The position numbers and the translations under genes were made by a program. The notes beneath the pieces are model-generated. The model saw nothing but the letters and a program-made list of their open reading frames with translations. It was not told the DNA's origin and ran no database searches. This document shows positions 26,301-39,420 of a stretch of DNA of 64,000 nt, piece after piece; the stretch's first letter is position 1; the number at the start of each line of letters is the position of its first letter. Origin of the DNA: Oasisia sp. SBJ-2009 (Eukaryota; Annelida; Polychaeta; Sabellida; Siboglinidae); NCBI GenBank assembly GCA_964017155.1, contig OZ024856.1, forward strand, positions 45,072,610 through 45,136,609. The letters are read 5' to 3'.

Positions 26301-28772
26301 GATGGAGCCATATGTAAACAAAACAAAAACAATGGTGTCAATGGGGTCCAGGGGTGTGGCAAAACTAGAAAAAAAATTGTCCCAAAATGGCGTTACTGCA
26401 AACGGTGCTTGTGTGTTATGACAATGTGTACATACAAGTACATTGTATGTGCCAAAGAACATCATAACATACTAAACATAGTCATTCTAAACAACCACTG
26501 TGGAATCAAACATTAAAATAAGGTGCCTGGAATAATAGCAAATCATCTAATTGACTTTAAATAATATATGTAGGGGTGTTCATGTGTATTTGTAGATGAC
26601 CAGTTCTGTTGTGATCAGATGGCCAATCACTTGATTGTCTCTTTAATCAACCCCTCAGAAGTCCTGATGCACAGAACCGCATCAAATATCCTATCACTTA
26701 ATTGACATTTAAAAGGCAACCCAGGATGTATCACAGGTGTACATGTATGTAACCTCCTCGGATAGCTCATCAGTTTATTGACACAAACCAACCAGGAAAG
26801 TTTCACTGGTTTTCAGTCTCATCAAAAGCTGCATATTGTCACAGTCAGTTACACTGGGTGTGTGTCTTTTGCATTCACCTCATTTGAAAGCTACATTAAA
26901 ATTTACGCGATTAAAGGCATCCGAAAACTCACAGAACAGCTCCACTGTGAGAGGGATGTACTAGTTATTGATCACCAAGTTGAAGTCCCACTTTTCACAG
27001 TTTGTTCAGTTTGATTTAACTCGGATGTGATTCATTGACTAACTGAATTACTATGAATATGATGCAGATATTTAAGTTTTAGCTCTGGTCTGTGACCACA
27101 TTGAGCGTCTTTCTCAAAAATATTGCCAGACATTTAAAGGGAAATTGTCACCTCACTGCAACGTCTCACACTAAAGGCAAGATTAAATGACTAATGTTCT
27201 GGTTCATTTTGGGTGGTCAGTCGTCAAGGTCAGTTGGATCAACAGAGTTTAATATGCAGCACCAGTGTCAATGGGACTTTGGGTGAGGCCGGGACATGCA
27301 GTACAAGGACATTGGAGTTATGCCACATTATCAAAACTGACCTGGCAACTTTTGGCTGTCGATACGGAATGCAGAACTGGCAAAGGAGATCCCAGAAATT
27401 GGAATGGAACCACCAAACACTTCCAGTCGTCTGACACTGTCTGTGTTACCCAGTGGTGCTTGGGGGGAAGGCAGTCACCCACACTGACACCTTTAAAAAT
27501 GTCAATCCTACAATCTACCGCCCAGGATAAATATGTAGCAGAGTTCGGTTTTAAGGACACTTCCAAAAAATCTTACTTCTGGAAAGAAATATCTTGCGCT
27601 AAGACATTTGAAAATGGTGTCACATTGTTTCAATGTGTCCTACAAATAACTCTGCACTCATATCATAATGTAACAAAACGTTAACTTAGCATACTCCATG
27701 CACGGTTGTTTGAAAATAGAAATATTGAGTTCCCGCACAAATTTGGAAATAGCCAAAATCCACAAACAATCTGAGTGGGCCCGGTAGATCACATGCAAAA
27801 TATTAGCTCGATACATGCAAAACATGTGTGGGTACACAAACAGATAAATAAACAGACAAACAACAGATAAACAGAGAAACGTGGTTTAATAATATTAATA
27901 AAGACACTAGCAGTATGCAAAACTCCGAAATACGCCGAATGTTATTTTACATTCACTTAAAAATAGTCTGGTCACCCAATAATCATCACAAATTATTTTT
28001 GTAACAGTAAAGAGGATTAGTCTTGCTACTGAAGTCACCTCTTAGTTAAGTCAGTTTCCAAGCTTCAAGGGGTCTTTAACATTTGCATTTCCATCCTAAA
28101 TCCTTAACAAGTATCATTCAGTCATTGATAATGATATTTCACATTTTCCTTGTCAATGATTTTATGCTTTACAGTCGTGATTTTATTTTCATTAAGGTAC
28201 TTAAGGACATATAAAATATTGAAGTTGTATTATATGTTAATTTACAATTAAATTTCATGCTCGCCTCAACTCTAGAAAAAAATTGTAAAAAAAAGAAAAC
28301 CTACCTAGCACCTACTAGAACTACTTTATAATGTAGTTTTGGCCACACAAAAAATCAAACAGATTTTTAAATCGATTTCAGTGATTTTTTAAGTTTGATT
28401 GCATGACACATTCAAGCATTTATTTCCACTTCAGATTGATCATCTTGTTTCATGAGTACAACGTCATAACCCTTACTTTATCCAGTTACATAAATTTATA
28501 CAAGTGGTAAACTCAGGGAACTCGTGAATCTTCTTAAGTTCACCAAGTCGTGTTTACAATAATATAAACTAGGTGATTGGAAAGCTACACAAATGTCAGT
28601 TGGCAATTGGTTTTGGCAAATTTACCATTTAAACAAGCACTCACAAATATGTGTTATTATTTAAAAAAATTACACTCGCCCGTAATGTATTTGACATTGT
28701 AGGACCAGATTCATGATCTGCAGCTGAAACTTCAAAGGAAGCAGCTTTCATTCTGATCATATTTGCTTCTAG
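23382..28772 (+). other. PKC intron 2 (5.4 kb)
   Basis: AT-rich intron with no recognised exon. Open frames such as 25359-25766 (135 codons, no family resemblance, no splice support) are treated as chance. No clear transposon ends were recognised in this intron, which makes it the least repeat-laden large intron of the gene. Confidence 0.5.
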
Positions 28773-28929
28773 AACCCCCGAAAGAGAGGGTTTTCAAGGA
28801 GCGGGAAGGGCTCCTCAACCGACGGAGGGGTGCAATGAGAAGGAGGGTGCATCAGGTGAACGGACACAAGTTTATGGCTACGTTCTTCCGACAACCCACA
28901 TTCTGTTCAATCTGCAGAGAGTTCATCTG
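28773..28929 (+). CDS. PRKCE: PKC epsilon-type, exon 3: pseudosubstrate and start of C1A
   Basis: A 157-nt exon, phase 1 in and phase 2 out. It encodes [16 protein letters not shown], then [20 protein letters not shown] and [26 protein letters not shown] is the autoinhibitory pseudosubstrate: it looks like a PKC site, but Ala156 stands where Ser/Thr would be phosphorylated. HKF...CSIC begins the first zinc-binding C1 domain (diacylglycerol/phorbol ester binding), with the leading His and first two Cys. Acceptor tttgcttctag, donor gtgagt. Confidence 0.95.
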
Positions 28930-28979
28930 GTGAGTGACGCTGTTCTTTCTTTTAAATTTCTCGAACAGTCTGGCTAAAA

Positions 28980-29226
28980 TCAGGGGTTGAAATAACCCCA
29001 ACATTTCTGGTAGTCAGCAGGACTACTTCGTTGGGAAATCTGGTAGTCCTCAGATATATCTGGTAGTCAAATGGCCCAGATTTAAGCAAAATAACATGAC
29101 AAACACAACATTTGAAAAAAATATTCCTAAATATTATGGTAGTCCATCAGACTACTGCTGTCATTATCTTTGGTAGTCCAACCGAATTTCCGGTAGTCCT
29201 CGGACTACCACTATTTCAACCCCTGA
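28980..29226. mobile_element. hAT-like MITE, 247 bp
   Basis: Perfect 15-bp terminal inverted repeats TCAGGGGTTGAAATA / TATTTCAACCCCTGA. The interior is made of repeated GGTAGTCC/GGACTACC words on both strands. The flanks CTAAAA and CTAAAT suggest a short, slightly degraded target duplication. TIRs beginning CAGGGGT are typical of hAT-type non-autonomous elements, so that assignment is inference. It sits 50 bp downstream of PKC exon 3. Confidence 0.75.
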
Positions 29227-29237
29227 CTAAATAAAAA

Positions 29238-29575
29238 AGTAAAGGCAAGTTCTTATATAGCGCAGTATCCAGTCCTCAGGACCATTCAAAGCGCTTTACA
29301 CTTTACTTCCAAGACAGACCTGTTCACTCAGACACCATCTCGGCTTCTCTGGGAATCATCCAGCGATATGCTACTATTAATACACGAAGGCTGCTCGTAC
29401 ACATATCCACCACTGTTTATAGCCAGGTACTCATGTATACAACTGAATGAACTGGAGCAATGTAGAGTGAAAAACCTTGCCCAAGGATTTAACACCACAG
29501 CACAGGATTCAAACCCAGGTTCTTATGGTCGAGAGTCTGAAGCTCTACCCCTGAGCCATTGTACTCTACCAATTA
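29238..29575 (-). mobile_element. SINE-B, tRNA-derived, longer copy
   Basis: Contains TTCTTATATAGCGCAGTATC, CCTCAGGACCATTCAAAGCG at one end and, toward the other, ACAGGATTCAAACCCAGGTT (B box on minus strand) and AGCTCTACCCCTGAGCCATT (tRNA-like on minus strand). Middle words TTTATAGCCAGGTACTCATG recur at about 31935-31950. It is oriented opposite to the PKC gene. Confidence 0.65.
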
Positions 29576-29997
29576 CAAATGTATGTGTTTGAAAAAATGC
29601 ATTTCCACCAAACGTTTTGGCTCTTGCTTGTCGCCTTATATGATGTCACCAAAATGGTGTTGTTTGTTGCGCCTCTGAGCTTGAATTTTCAAGGATGTAG
29701 TTGCATTAGAAGTGTTACAGTTACATTATATTAAGTGATTCAAATGTGTCCAGACATTTGAATCACTGGATTTTGGTATATTTTTGAGTTGCTGCCATTA
29801 CCTAGAACGTCAGAGTCTAAATCTTGCAATATAACATACACATCTGCAGATGTAAGCCAAGGTTGCGCATTCACAATGTTTTAACAGCAATAACTGTAAA
29901 AGTAAACACAATTCTTGTATGCATCCAGTGTGACTAATTTGTAGGTCAGATTATTGTGATATCAACATTTTTAATTCTGTGGCTGCAATGTTAGGTA

Positions 29998-30078
29998 AAG
30001 CCTGGACTGCCCTACCCATCCACAACGGTTTTTACCCATCCTAATGATGGGTGGACTGGTCTCTGCATAAAGCTATGC
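29998..30078 (+). repeat. R-TIR family, 3' fragment
   Basis: Contains CCTACCCATCCACAACGGTT, TTTACCCATCCTAATGATGG, GTGGACTGGTCTCTGCATAA and AGCTATG, the 3' end of the family described at 33061-33369. The left part of the element is missing apart from AAAGCC. Confidence 0.75.
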
Positions 30079-31246
30079 ATCTGGCAGAGGATAGCACAAG
30101 ATAGGCAACAAATTTGTAGGGTTCAAGTTGTTTTAGCAATGTTGCCAACCAGTACTTGGTTATAGAGGATATTTGTTTACGAATAGTCTTCGATCAATAA
30201 TTGTAGCAGATTGCTTGAGCTATTACTGCTGTGTACATGGCATTTATTCCCAATTGATAATAACATTACAATTAGCAGTCAATAAGAACAAATTAAAATA
30301 ATAAGATGTACATATATATATCATGTAATTGCACCCTTAAAAAAAAAAAATTGAACTGGGATTTAAGCGTTATTGCATTTTATTGAATTTAATTAACATA
30401 AAAGAACATTTATTTTAATGGAAACCCATTTTCTAGTTTTGTTGTTGTATTATATTTGCATTAATTAAAATCCTTGAACACAGTTTAATTATAGCTTAAA
30501 TACAAAATAACAAAATTTTATAATATACACTGCATACAGTGTTATTTTATATGCGATGGATGGGTTCAAATGTTCTGATTGTTCTTGCGAAAAACACCTG
30601 TGTCATTGCATTTCCATGGTAAGCCGCCACCAAAAAAATCGAGAAAAAACCCTGGTGTATTCCGCATACCCATATTAACATACTGTGAACATTTCAACTG
30701 GATCGGCAAAGAAATAAGAAAAACGTTTCTTTGACTATCCAATTCCCTTAATGACGTGACCAAAATTCTGATGGCCCGATGTCCACACACCTCACTCTCT
30801 TAGACCCTTTACCTGACTTGTGAAAATGGGACGTGGGAAAATTCCTGCGGCTCATCCATTGAAGACAGGGCAATAATAGCCCGGCAGAGGCTTCCAGGTG
30901 GGCTTGTGGGTGCTATTTTTACACCCCGCCAAAAATAGGCGACATAGTTCTGATTTAGGCATCATTTAGTCAACCACTACACTCACTACCTGGAGTGGCC
31001 AGTCCAGGGCCTACACAGGCTGGCATTATGGTTTTCTCTTAAAGGAGATGCTGAACCATGAGGTTATGATAAAGTGTCATTTATGTTCTGTCTACATTTT
31101 GAAGCAGATAGAGTGGGTGGTGGGTGGGGGGTGCCAGGCTGGTTCAAATGTGAGGAGGTGGTGTCACACATTTACTTCTTCTGTATGCAGTTGTGTGGTT
31201 AACCAATTGAGGTGGGGACACCAATAAGATATTGTCTCCCTCTCTC

Positions 31247-31312
31247 ACTCTGGCCCTCTCTCACTCTGGCCCTCTCTCACTCTGGCCCTCTCTCACTCTG
31301 ACCCCCTCCAAC
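31247..31312. repeat. 16-bp tandem repeat (CCCTCTCTCACTCTGG)n
   Basis: Four copies, the last diverged, in PKC intron 3. Pyrimidine-rich on the plus strand. Confidence 0.9.
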
Positions 31313-31924
31313 ATATGTCCCCCCTCTTCGCTCTCCAAAAGTCAATCAGTGAGGATTTCTTGACCAATCCAGGCAGTGGCAATAAACTACACTACACCAT
31401 TTTTTATCAGACCTTATCACTTTTACTGAATGCGATAATTATAGTAAATGTAGACACCAAGGTTGGGTTTAAAAGCTGTTAATTAAAATTAAAGGATATA
31501 AAATTGTTAAATGATAAACTCATTGGTTAATTTCTGTGTCACACCCCACCCCTCAGAAACCATCACAGACGGGCCAATATAAAAGCCATGCATGGGCAGA
31601 CAATACAATCCCTGTTTTAAATATTATATTTTCTTCAAGAATCTTTGGACTTCTTTTGCAAGTATAAAAGCAAAATTATTGTAAAAAATACAAAATAAAT
31701 GCAATTTATTTCTAGTTTTAGTTGCTGCTGAATAGGTTGTGCCACAAGGCATGCAGTCTATATGTAGCAATACAACAATTATTTACAGTTTACAGGTTTA
31801 TCTACATAATGATTCACATCCGATTACACTGTACAATTCCATTAAACTTGAACTTGTAATGTAAAAAAAAAGAGACATAAATTAACCATGCTGCTATTAC
31901 ACTACAAATATTATTTGTATACAT

Positions 31925-32040
31925 TTATCAACCACTGTCTAGAGCCAGGTTTTAGTTCATACAGCTGAGTGAGTGGAGCAACATGGAGCAAAAACACCCA
32001 GAACCCATCATCAAAAGTTTGATGCTCTATGCACACAATA
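31925..32040 (-). repeat. SINE-B fragment
   Basis: Shares ACCACTGTCTAGAGCCAGGT, CATACAGCTGAGTGAGTGGA and GCAACATGGAGCAAAAACAC with the SINE-B copy at 29238-29575. The B box region is decayed. Confidence 0.5.
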
Positions 32041-32047
32041 CATAACA

Positions 32048-32524
32048 CATGGTTGCCACTGGTCAGGGAAAAGTCAGGGAAATTCAAGGTCAGGGAAAAG
32101 TCAGGGAATTTTGTGCTGGGTCAGGGAAATTTGAGAAAAGTCAGGGAAATACAGGAAAATCCCTTGAAAGTCAGGGAAATTTGACTTTTTCATGTCATAC
32201 GCGTAATGCTGTGGTGCAGCGAACTCGAATTCATTTCACGTAAAGATCCCATGAAACAATGTTGATACCACAAACATATGCTGTTAACATTCGGATACCA
32301 TACATTCGTCAGGTGGCTGTTGTAATAATGCCATAACTGTACTTTTGGAGTAGGCAATCTGAGTGGGCATCGAACACTGATTACATTTTGTAAGTTAATT
32401 GCTAATTATATGTACATCATGCATAGATTTTCGTGATTATTCAGCCAGCATGGTCAGGGAAAATGAAACTTTGAGTCAGGGAAAAGTCAGGGAATGTTGA
32501 AAGCTTCCATGAGTGGCAACCCTG
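32048..32524. mobile_element. TIR element with GTCAGGGAAA subterminal repeats
   Basis: Ends CATGGTTGCCACTGG and AGTGGCAACCCTG form imperfect inverted repeats (CAKGGTTGCCACT), and both flanks carry TAACA. About ten GTCAGGGAAA-type words are clustered in direct orientation near both ends, a usual arrangement for transposase-binding subterminal repeats. There is no coding capacity. A hAT-type origin is likely from the CAGGGTTGCCA ends. The start TGGTTGCCACTGGT also occurs at 39399-39412. Confidence 0.65.
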
Positions 32525-33060
32525 TAACATCTCAACACCACAAATACTCTGCTTTCACATGCTAAACAACAGACATTTGTGGCTATCAACACGCCATGTC
32601 ACTGGTTCATTCAGAACTCGGATATACACTAGAACTTTATTAAAAATGTAATAATTATGGAAAATAGATATAAATGTTTCTTGACAGTTTTTGTAAACGT
32701 TGACAGATGACAGTACAGACACAGACAGCCGATCTGAGGTGTCAATATATGCCCTTGTCTAGCACTGGGTGTGTAGTCCCAACAAGACCCAGTAATCACT
32801 TGTGGTGCCAAAGTGATATGACTTGATATGCACATTTCTTGGTTATTTCTAGTTGCTGGTATTAGCGTTACATAAGTCTCTGTGTGATGTCATGCACAAA
32901 AATCTCACAGCTTATGAAGGCCAGCTGCAGAAATAACATGTTCCCATTAATAAGTCGTTCACTAAATTAAAATGTTCTCATGTTGTGTGTGGTGCCATTG
33001 CAAGTTTCTGTGGTGTAATAATATATTTATGCCAAAAAGAAAAATAACATGCACTGCCAA

Positions 33061-33369
33061 CAGGGCTTTATGCAGGAAAAAATTATTGCCAGTCACACAT
33101 GTTTTGGCGGACACATGGATGTTAACTGTTAAGCTAGTTTACAAACTTTCAAATGTGCCTGATGACCCAAAATGGGCTACAAACACACACATGACACAAT
33201 TTTACACTCACTTTCAAGGCATAACTAACAATATCTATGGTTTTAGAAGACTTTTGTTTGCTCCTTCATGTTTAACCCGTTCACCTCCCATCCACCCATA
33301 TTTCTACCCGTCCATATTTGTTTTTACCAGTCCAAATGACGGGTGGACGGGTCTCTACATAAAACTATG
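33061..33369 (+). mobile_element. R-TIR family, copy 1
   Basis: Begins CAGGGCTTTATGCAGG and ends GGTCTCTACATAAAACTATG. The ends are imperfect inverted repeats of the type AGCTTTATGCAGAGACC. The body has conserved blocks AAATTATTGCCAGTCACACA, GACACATGGATGTTAACTGT, ACAATATCTATGGTTTTAGA, then TTTTTACC.GTCCAAATGACG and GGTGGACGGGTCT. Open frames through it are short and shared only as repeat. Non-autonomous; superfamily unknown. Confidence 0.85.
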
Positions 33370-33567
33370 ACTGCTAATTTGTGATCATTTAAATAAAACA
33401 TGTTGAATATACCCCCAACAAAAGATGTGTGAGAATTTTAGGGGAAATGGCATATGGGATTGTTTGACTTGGTAGTGTTGTTGCATTTGAAACGGGTGGA
33501 TTTATTGGGATATTTGTGTTACTTGGACTGGTCTTGAAGTGCGCTGGTAAGTGTAGGGTTAACTGAC

Positions 33568-33584
33568 CACCCCCCCCCCCCCCA
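33568..33584. repeat. Poly(C) run
   Basis: A run of C of about 16 bases in PKC intron 3. A poly(G) run of nine occurs at about 33928-33936. Confidence 0.9.
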
Positions 33585-34687
33585 ACCTGACCACTGCTAC
33601 AGAGGTGAGCTGTGGTCAGCAGTGGCTAGGAGCAGGGTTAATTGACCAGTACAATGGGCTGGGAGATAATCAGTGTGGGAGGTGGGTGGTGCTGACACTG
33701 CCAAGTGGGTGGGATAGCCAGGAGGATGTGGGCGGCAGGAGGTGGAGGGTTAATGGACCAGAGGGACCATGACATTGGACACACATCTAGGGCTGGCTCC
33801 TAGGGCCCTGGCACTCTCCTGGGCCCAGTCAGTTTTATGGGGTATTGTCAAGATGATCCCTCCTCCTCTGTCCCAGATGTTAACCCTTTCCCTGGCCACG
33901 TCAGCCCAGCTGAACCAGTCCTGGATGGGGGGGGGGGTTCCTCCTCACTGGGATGTGTCAACACACCAGAGGTAGATGTGTTATTACAATGATGTGTACT
34001 GAGCACTGATCAACAGCACTAATTAGCTGAATCATGTCACCATCCAGGCTTTCCACAGCAAAGATTGTCTTAAGTCGTTGCCTTAGTTACTAACTTCCCC
34101 TGTGCCCAGTGCATCCAGGGGCCCCTGTACTTGGTGCCCTGGAGATGGATACAGCCACATTTCATGTGAACTAGGAAATCTCCGGGCAGTGTGTAACCTT
34201 GAGCATAAACCCAGCAGTGCGAGTGATGCATTTATGTTGTAAATGCATGCATGTAATTGGTCTGCCTTTCACGAATCACACCAGCTCATGGTTATCGACA
34301 TAGCAATTTATTAAAATGTATACGTTATACAGCCATTTCTTTTTACACATTACAAGCAGGCAGGATTAGTGTTTGTTTAGTATATGACCAATAATCAGCA
34401 TTTGTGTTCTTGGAACGTATCCTATTTTTATGTGCACGTGTGCTTATTTGTGCGTTTATGGTGTGTCCATAAAATCCACAAATGAAATGCACTTGAAATG
34501 AAATTGACACAATAATTTGTTAAAGTTTACAGTAGCGCTGGGTCCATTGCTTTTTTGAAGCCAGTTTGGGCTACCAGTTTTATATTTTACTGACCAAACG
34601 GTCTGATTGGCTACTGTTGTTTTAAATTGTTTGCATCACCTGACTGTCACTCCTTGTGCAACATTTGTTGTCATCATTGTCCATTAA

Positions 34688-35720
34688 CCCATTAGACCCC
34701 AGCCGTTTAAATTGACTTGTGCTCCTGTTCCCCAAGCTGCAGTCACTGATTTCACCAATTCGGGGTGCTTGCACATTTTAAGCTGTATCTTCAAAACTAC
34801 TGATTTTCTATAATTGCAAGTTGTGTTTATTTTGATGTTCATTTAAGTATCTTTAAAATGGTGTAATTATGGTGTATGTTGGTAAAAAATTTATTGTAAT
34901 ATGAAGGTGACAAACATAGAACATTACTATTCTGGACAACAATATATTAGAATATCACGTTTTATTCACATAAAATGTATTATAATTGTTCTATTTACAC
35001 ATGCTCTGCCTTGTTTAGACATAGTACTATATAAATCAGTTCATTTTGTCTGAATATGGACAGGAAACACAGCTTTGCAAGACTTCTATCTTGGTTGTCA
35101 TCATCCTATATGTGACGTCTGTGTCATGCCATTGTGTATGTTGACATCGTGGATCACTGGCATTTTGAAACCTGAAACAACGAAATGTCAACCATTAGGA
35201 AAATTGACAATGTTACCTAATGATTTGTTATAATAAAACACCTAATTGTCATATATCACGACATAATCAACAGTTTCGGTGCTAAAAACGCGACTGGTGG
35301 TCACCCAACTTGGACAACGAAACATAAACAAAGCTCCGATCATTCATTTTATCGCTCATTCAGTCGTATTTCGAACGTAATGTAAACTTACCTTCAGTTC
35401 AATGCCAGAAGTGTCCAAATCCAACGATATATAAGCACAAACTTAATCAGTAGTAAACAGCTACGATGTCCAAGACGCCGCCATTTTTGGAGGTCCACAG
35501 ATGATGAACTTCAATCACGAAAAACTCGATTTTTTTCAATGCGAACCCATGTCAAAATTACCCAGGATTCATAGCTAAGATATCAAGGAATCAGTGGGAA
35601 TTAGTCTCATAAGTATCCGCAAGATGGGGCCATCGCTAGAGGCTTTTTCCGTGTCGGACGCTTTCGGGCGCTCTGGGGAGGAGCGACCCGGACGCTTTCG
35701 GACGCGTGGGGTCTAATGGG
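34688..35720. mobile_element. piggyBac-like non-autonomous element, copy 1 (1033 bp)
   Basis: Starts CCCATTAGACCCCAGC and ends GCGTGGGGTCTAATGGG, giving 13-14 bp inverted repeats. It is flanked by TTAA on the left (34684-34687) and TTAT on the right, one substitution from TTAA. An element of exactly the same length lies at 52909-53941 with only scattered differences. CCC...GGG ends plus TTAA duplication are the hallmark of the piggyBac superfamily. No transposase frame is present, so it must have been moved by another element's enzyme. Confidence 0.88.
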
Positions 35721-36196
35721 TTATACACTCATCTTTGAATCAACAGTCTTCCCTAACTTGGTGGTTATCAATCATAAGCAGAATAACCTGCGTAGAATAT
35801 AAAATTGAAAATAAACAATATGGATGTCGGCAAATGGCCAGACATGCGGTAAAAGAACGTAACTAAATGGTTTATTTGTTTGAGAACGTAATAACATCTC
35901 GCGGCTATGTCCGTTGCTATTTCACTTGTGCCAATTTTATGCTTGTTTTATTTAGAAAAATATATATTCTCACAAAATTCAATCCAGTGACTTTTTGGCA
36001 GGTCAGACAGTAACTATTCAAGTCTCTGGGCCAGAAGATCCAACACTTTAATGTCTAGGCAGGGTGTGTTTACATTGTTGGTCGAAGGGCGGAAGCCTGT
36101 TGTGAAAACAGTATTTTGCATAAAAGGATATAATATATGTTACTGAAAATTATTTTTATAACAATTACAACAATACCCATTGTTTTCTCTTTTCAG

Positions 36197-36231
36197 GGGG
36201 ATTGTCTCTCCTCAAGGGTACCAATGCCAAG
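36197..36231 (+). CDS. PRKCE: PKC epsilon-type, exon 4: micro-exon in C1A
   Basis: Only 35 nt, after tctcttttcag and before gtgggt, phase 2 in and phase 1 out. It completes Trp and encodes GIVSPQGYQCQ, the loop and third cysteine of C1A. The join [24 protein letters not shown] reproduces the C1 consensus, so the exon is required. It is too small for ORF detection. Confidence 0.93.
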
Positions 36232-38639
36232 GTGGGTGACGTTTCTGTTGTCCACGTGTACTTTGTGCTGTTGAATATGTCTCGGTGTGTTCTCCCCGCT
36301 TGGTTTTCCCAGCCGTCTGTAAACTGGTGTCTGAAACCGCCGCTTTATAGAAGGTACCCAGCACATGGTAATTATGTCCAGTGACAATAGAATGATGTCC
36401 AGAATGCAGTCCGTAGTTCAACAGTTTCCAGAGCCGTGCAGTGGCGTCATCCATACAGTCATATTGGTTTGTGACAGCTTTTGTTACCTGTTTGCTGTTC
36501 CACTACGCCACCACAAGGCTACTGACTGTCTGACAGTCACCATAGCAAAAGTTGTCACAGTTATTATGGCAGTAACAAAACAGGCAGCCGTCCTTTTTAT
36601 GGTCATGCCAGGTGTTAGACGATTGTTTGCAGCATCCATCCTACAGTTCTAAACTTCAAAACAGTTTACAGAACACAGTACTGTGAACATTGGATAGAAA
36701 CTGAATGTTTTTTGCCACAAAATAGTTCAGGAAATTGCCCAATGCAGTGTAGTGACATCCAGTTAGTGGGACATTTTGCTGTCATTTATAATGTTCACAC
36801 ATTTTTATTTTTTAAACACAAGTTAAAATTTGTAATGAACTTTTGCATAAACAAATTATGTCATACATTTTTATTTTTGAATAATTTTTCACATACTATT
36901 TTATATTTATGTATCAATGTTATCTATTTTTGCTGTAATTGTCTAAACATTGGTGCTGTATTAATGTCAATTAAATTAGTGTATATCAAGCACATTAATC
37001 AATTAAACATGTTTATTCAGTGTCTTGTTTGAGATTTAGGAGTCGAGCATTTATTAAGAGCCAAGTTTTACTTAACCATTGGTAGAAAGGTTTAACAAAA
37101 CAAATGGTGACAGAGAGGTTACCAATAAGCTTGCAACTGTGACAAATAAGTTTGAATGAAGAACAATTAATTTATTCAACAGTAACAAAATAATGTAGTT
37201 GCATAGTACGGTTTAGTACTGCGGCTGTTGAAGGAACACAGCTAAAGTGACTTTGTAAGTGTCCTTCTTGAACTAAACTATGTAATAAATAAAATTCAAA
37301 TTATTACAGAATATACAAAGTAACATTCACAATTAATTTATAAAATTATCACAGTGGTGCTTGTGCTTTAAAACTTTACAAATATAACAATACAACAACG
37401 ATGAGTTGACAGAGAACGTTTTCTTTTTAATCATGTAAATTTGAAAGCACATTAATTTCAGTTGCTAAACTGCTATTACAAAATGCCACGGTGATATGTG
37501 ACAGTCTACATAATGACATAATATAATTATTGTGAAATGAAAACATGAAATCGAAAATGGGTTTTACAATGTATTTTCCAAACTGGGCGACTTGACAAGT
37601 TTCCGATGACGTGTTTCCATTGTACCTGAGCCCTGGGAACCAGGGTCCAGGGTGAGGGAGTGCTGGGCCACTATCTGACTGGCAGAGTGACGTAATTGAG
37701 TGTACCACATTTACTTGGAATGTGTGCCTAAGTAATTTCTCCACTCTCCAGCTTTCCCGGCATTGTTTACAACTGACAGCACCACTTCTAGGAAGTGTCC
37801 ACGTCATTGGGCAATAACCTGTTGTGTCACGGCCACCCCCCTTGGGGGGTCGTCTTGTAATATTACATGTTTAACTATGGTTCAACCCCTCCCGGTCAGT
37901 GTGTCGTGTGAGTTGTCATGGCTACGCTATAAAAAAAACTTAAATTTGATACGACATGCTCAATAGGTGGCACCACTGAAGCAGTTTATTTTCTACGAGA
38001 TACATGCTGACAATGAAACTTTCACCCGAAGGCAATGCTTAATATGTTGTGGAAGTTTCTTAACCTTTGCAACCACCCGTCATTAGAGGGGACTTTTCGA
38101 CTGCAGCTTGCACACTGACCATAGCACAGCTTATTTCTCCCACTGTAATATTTTGTTCGATTTTAAGAAAACATGACCATCAAAAGATTCTTTATCACTG
38201 ACGCCACCTTGTTATTGACGTAGCTAACACGTTTAGTTGAAATCTCTTATCTCCAGAAGTTTTGAAATGTCAGCATGAGTGATACCCAGTTTATTACACA
38301 CTAATGTTTACACAAATGTAGCTGTATATTTCTATGCCTACATGTGCTATGTTAGAACAATTTCCACCATGTTTGACTGCTCAGTGAATTGGCGCTATCA
38401 CATCTGGCTGATCAAACCAATCAAACAAAAATGCAAAATCAAACTTATTCCAAGTTGTCACATTGCAAGGATTTCTCTCGTATCTGGCTGGGAAGGTCGT
38501 TTGTTACATGTGGACCAATAGCACAGATATAGGAGCCAATGTTCAGTTATTTTTGGGTGTGGATAATTCACCGCAAATATATCTGTCTCAGCAATAACAC
38601 CTGACTGAACATAATACATAACATTTCTTAAACTTTTTA

Positions 38640-38731
38640 CACGTACACCACACACGCACATGCGCTTGGCCACTCACGTGCGCACACACACGCACGCACA
38701 CCGCACATGCACACGCACACACACACACACA
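38640..38731. repeat. (CA)/(CG) imperfect microsatellite
   Basis: Interrupted CACA/CGCA repeats in PKC intron 4. Confidence 0.8.
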
Positions 38732-39420
38732 TTTGTGACCATTACTGAACCTACATTAATTATTGACATTTATTTACTAACATTTTTTACTAACAAACAG
38801 CTGTGTTAACAGAAAAGACAGTTCTGCTTCTAAACTTCAAGTTAACATCTCACAACTTTGAAACAAAACAAAACAGTATATTAAAACTGCACGTAATTGT
38901 GTGGAATTTAGGAGATAAGATTATTTTGGCCTCAATGTACAATTAGGGAGGATACTGCCACATGATCTGCCAATGTATTCAGTGACTATGACGCCATTTC
39001 TCCCTGTTGTGTGCCGGGCGTTGACGGCTGTGTTGCTTCCGTCTTTGGGGCAATTGTTCCCAGGATATTGTACGACTTGTCCCATCTATAGGGATTATCA
39101 TAAATATTTGCTAGCAACGTGTCACAGTGCTCTGGAATGGGTTGGGATTCCCTGTGATGTAGAGGGATTCCCAGGGATTCCACCAGATATACTGGAATTC
39201 CCCAGGATGTGGTGTGATTGGGTTGGATTTCCCATTTTAGATTGTGTACTCCTGAATGGGTTATGTATGCAACTTGGGGTTGGATTCCCCAAGGTAGGTT
39301 GGCGTGTCCCCAGATGCGTTGGGATTCCCAAGGATGTGCAGGGATATCCCAGCTATCCTGGGAAGCATTGGAATCCCCAACATGGGTTGAGTTTTTACAT
39401 GGTTGCCACTGGTTAGAAGA

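Larger units (their letters stand above)
28930..36196 (+). other. PKC intron 3 (7.3 kb), repeat-rich
   Basis: Separates the two exons of C1A. Contents include an hAT-like MITE (28980-29226), SINE-B copies, R-TIR fragments and a full copy (33061-33369), a (CCCTCTCTCACTCTGG)n array, a TIR element at 32048-32524, and a 1033-bp piggyBac-like element (34688-35720). No further exon was recognised. Confidence 0.6.

Noticed and set aside
37427..37966. Overlapping frames on opposite strands in PKC intron 4
   Set aside because: No domain, opposite frames open by chance, and no splice sites that would fit the PKC phases.
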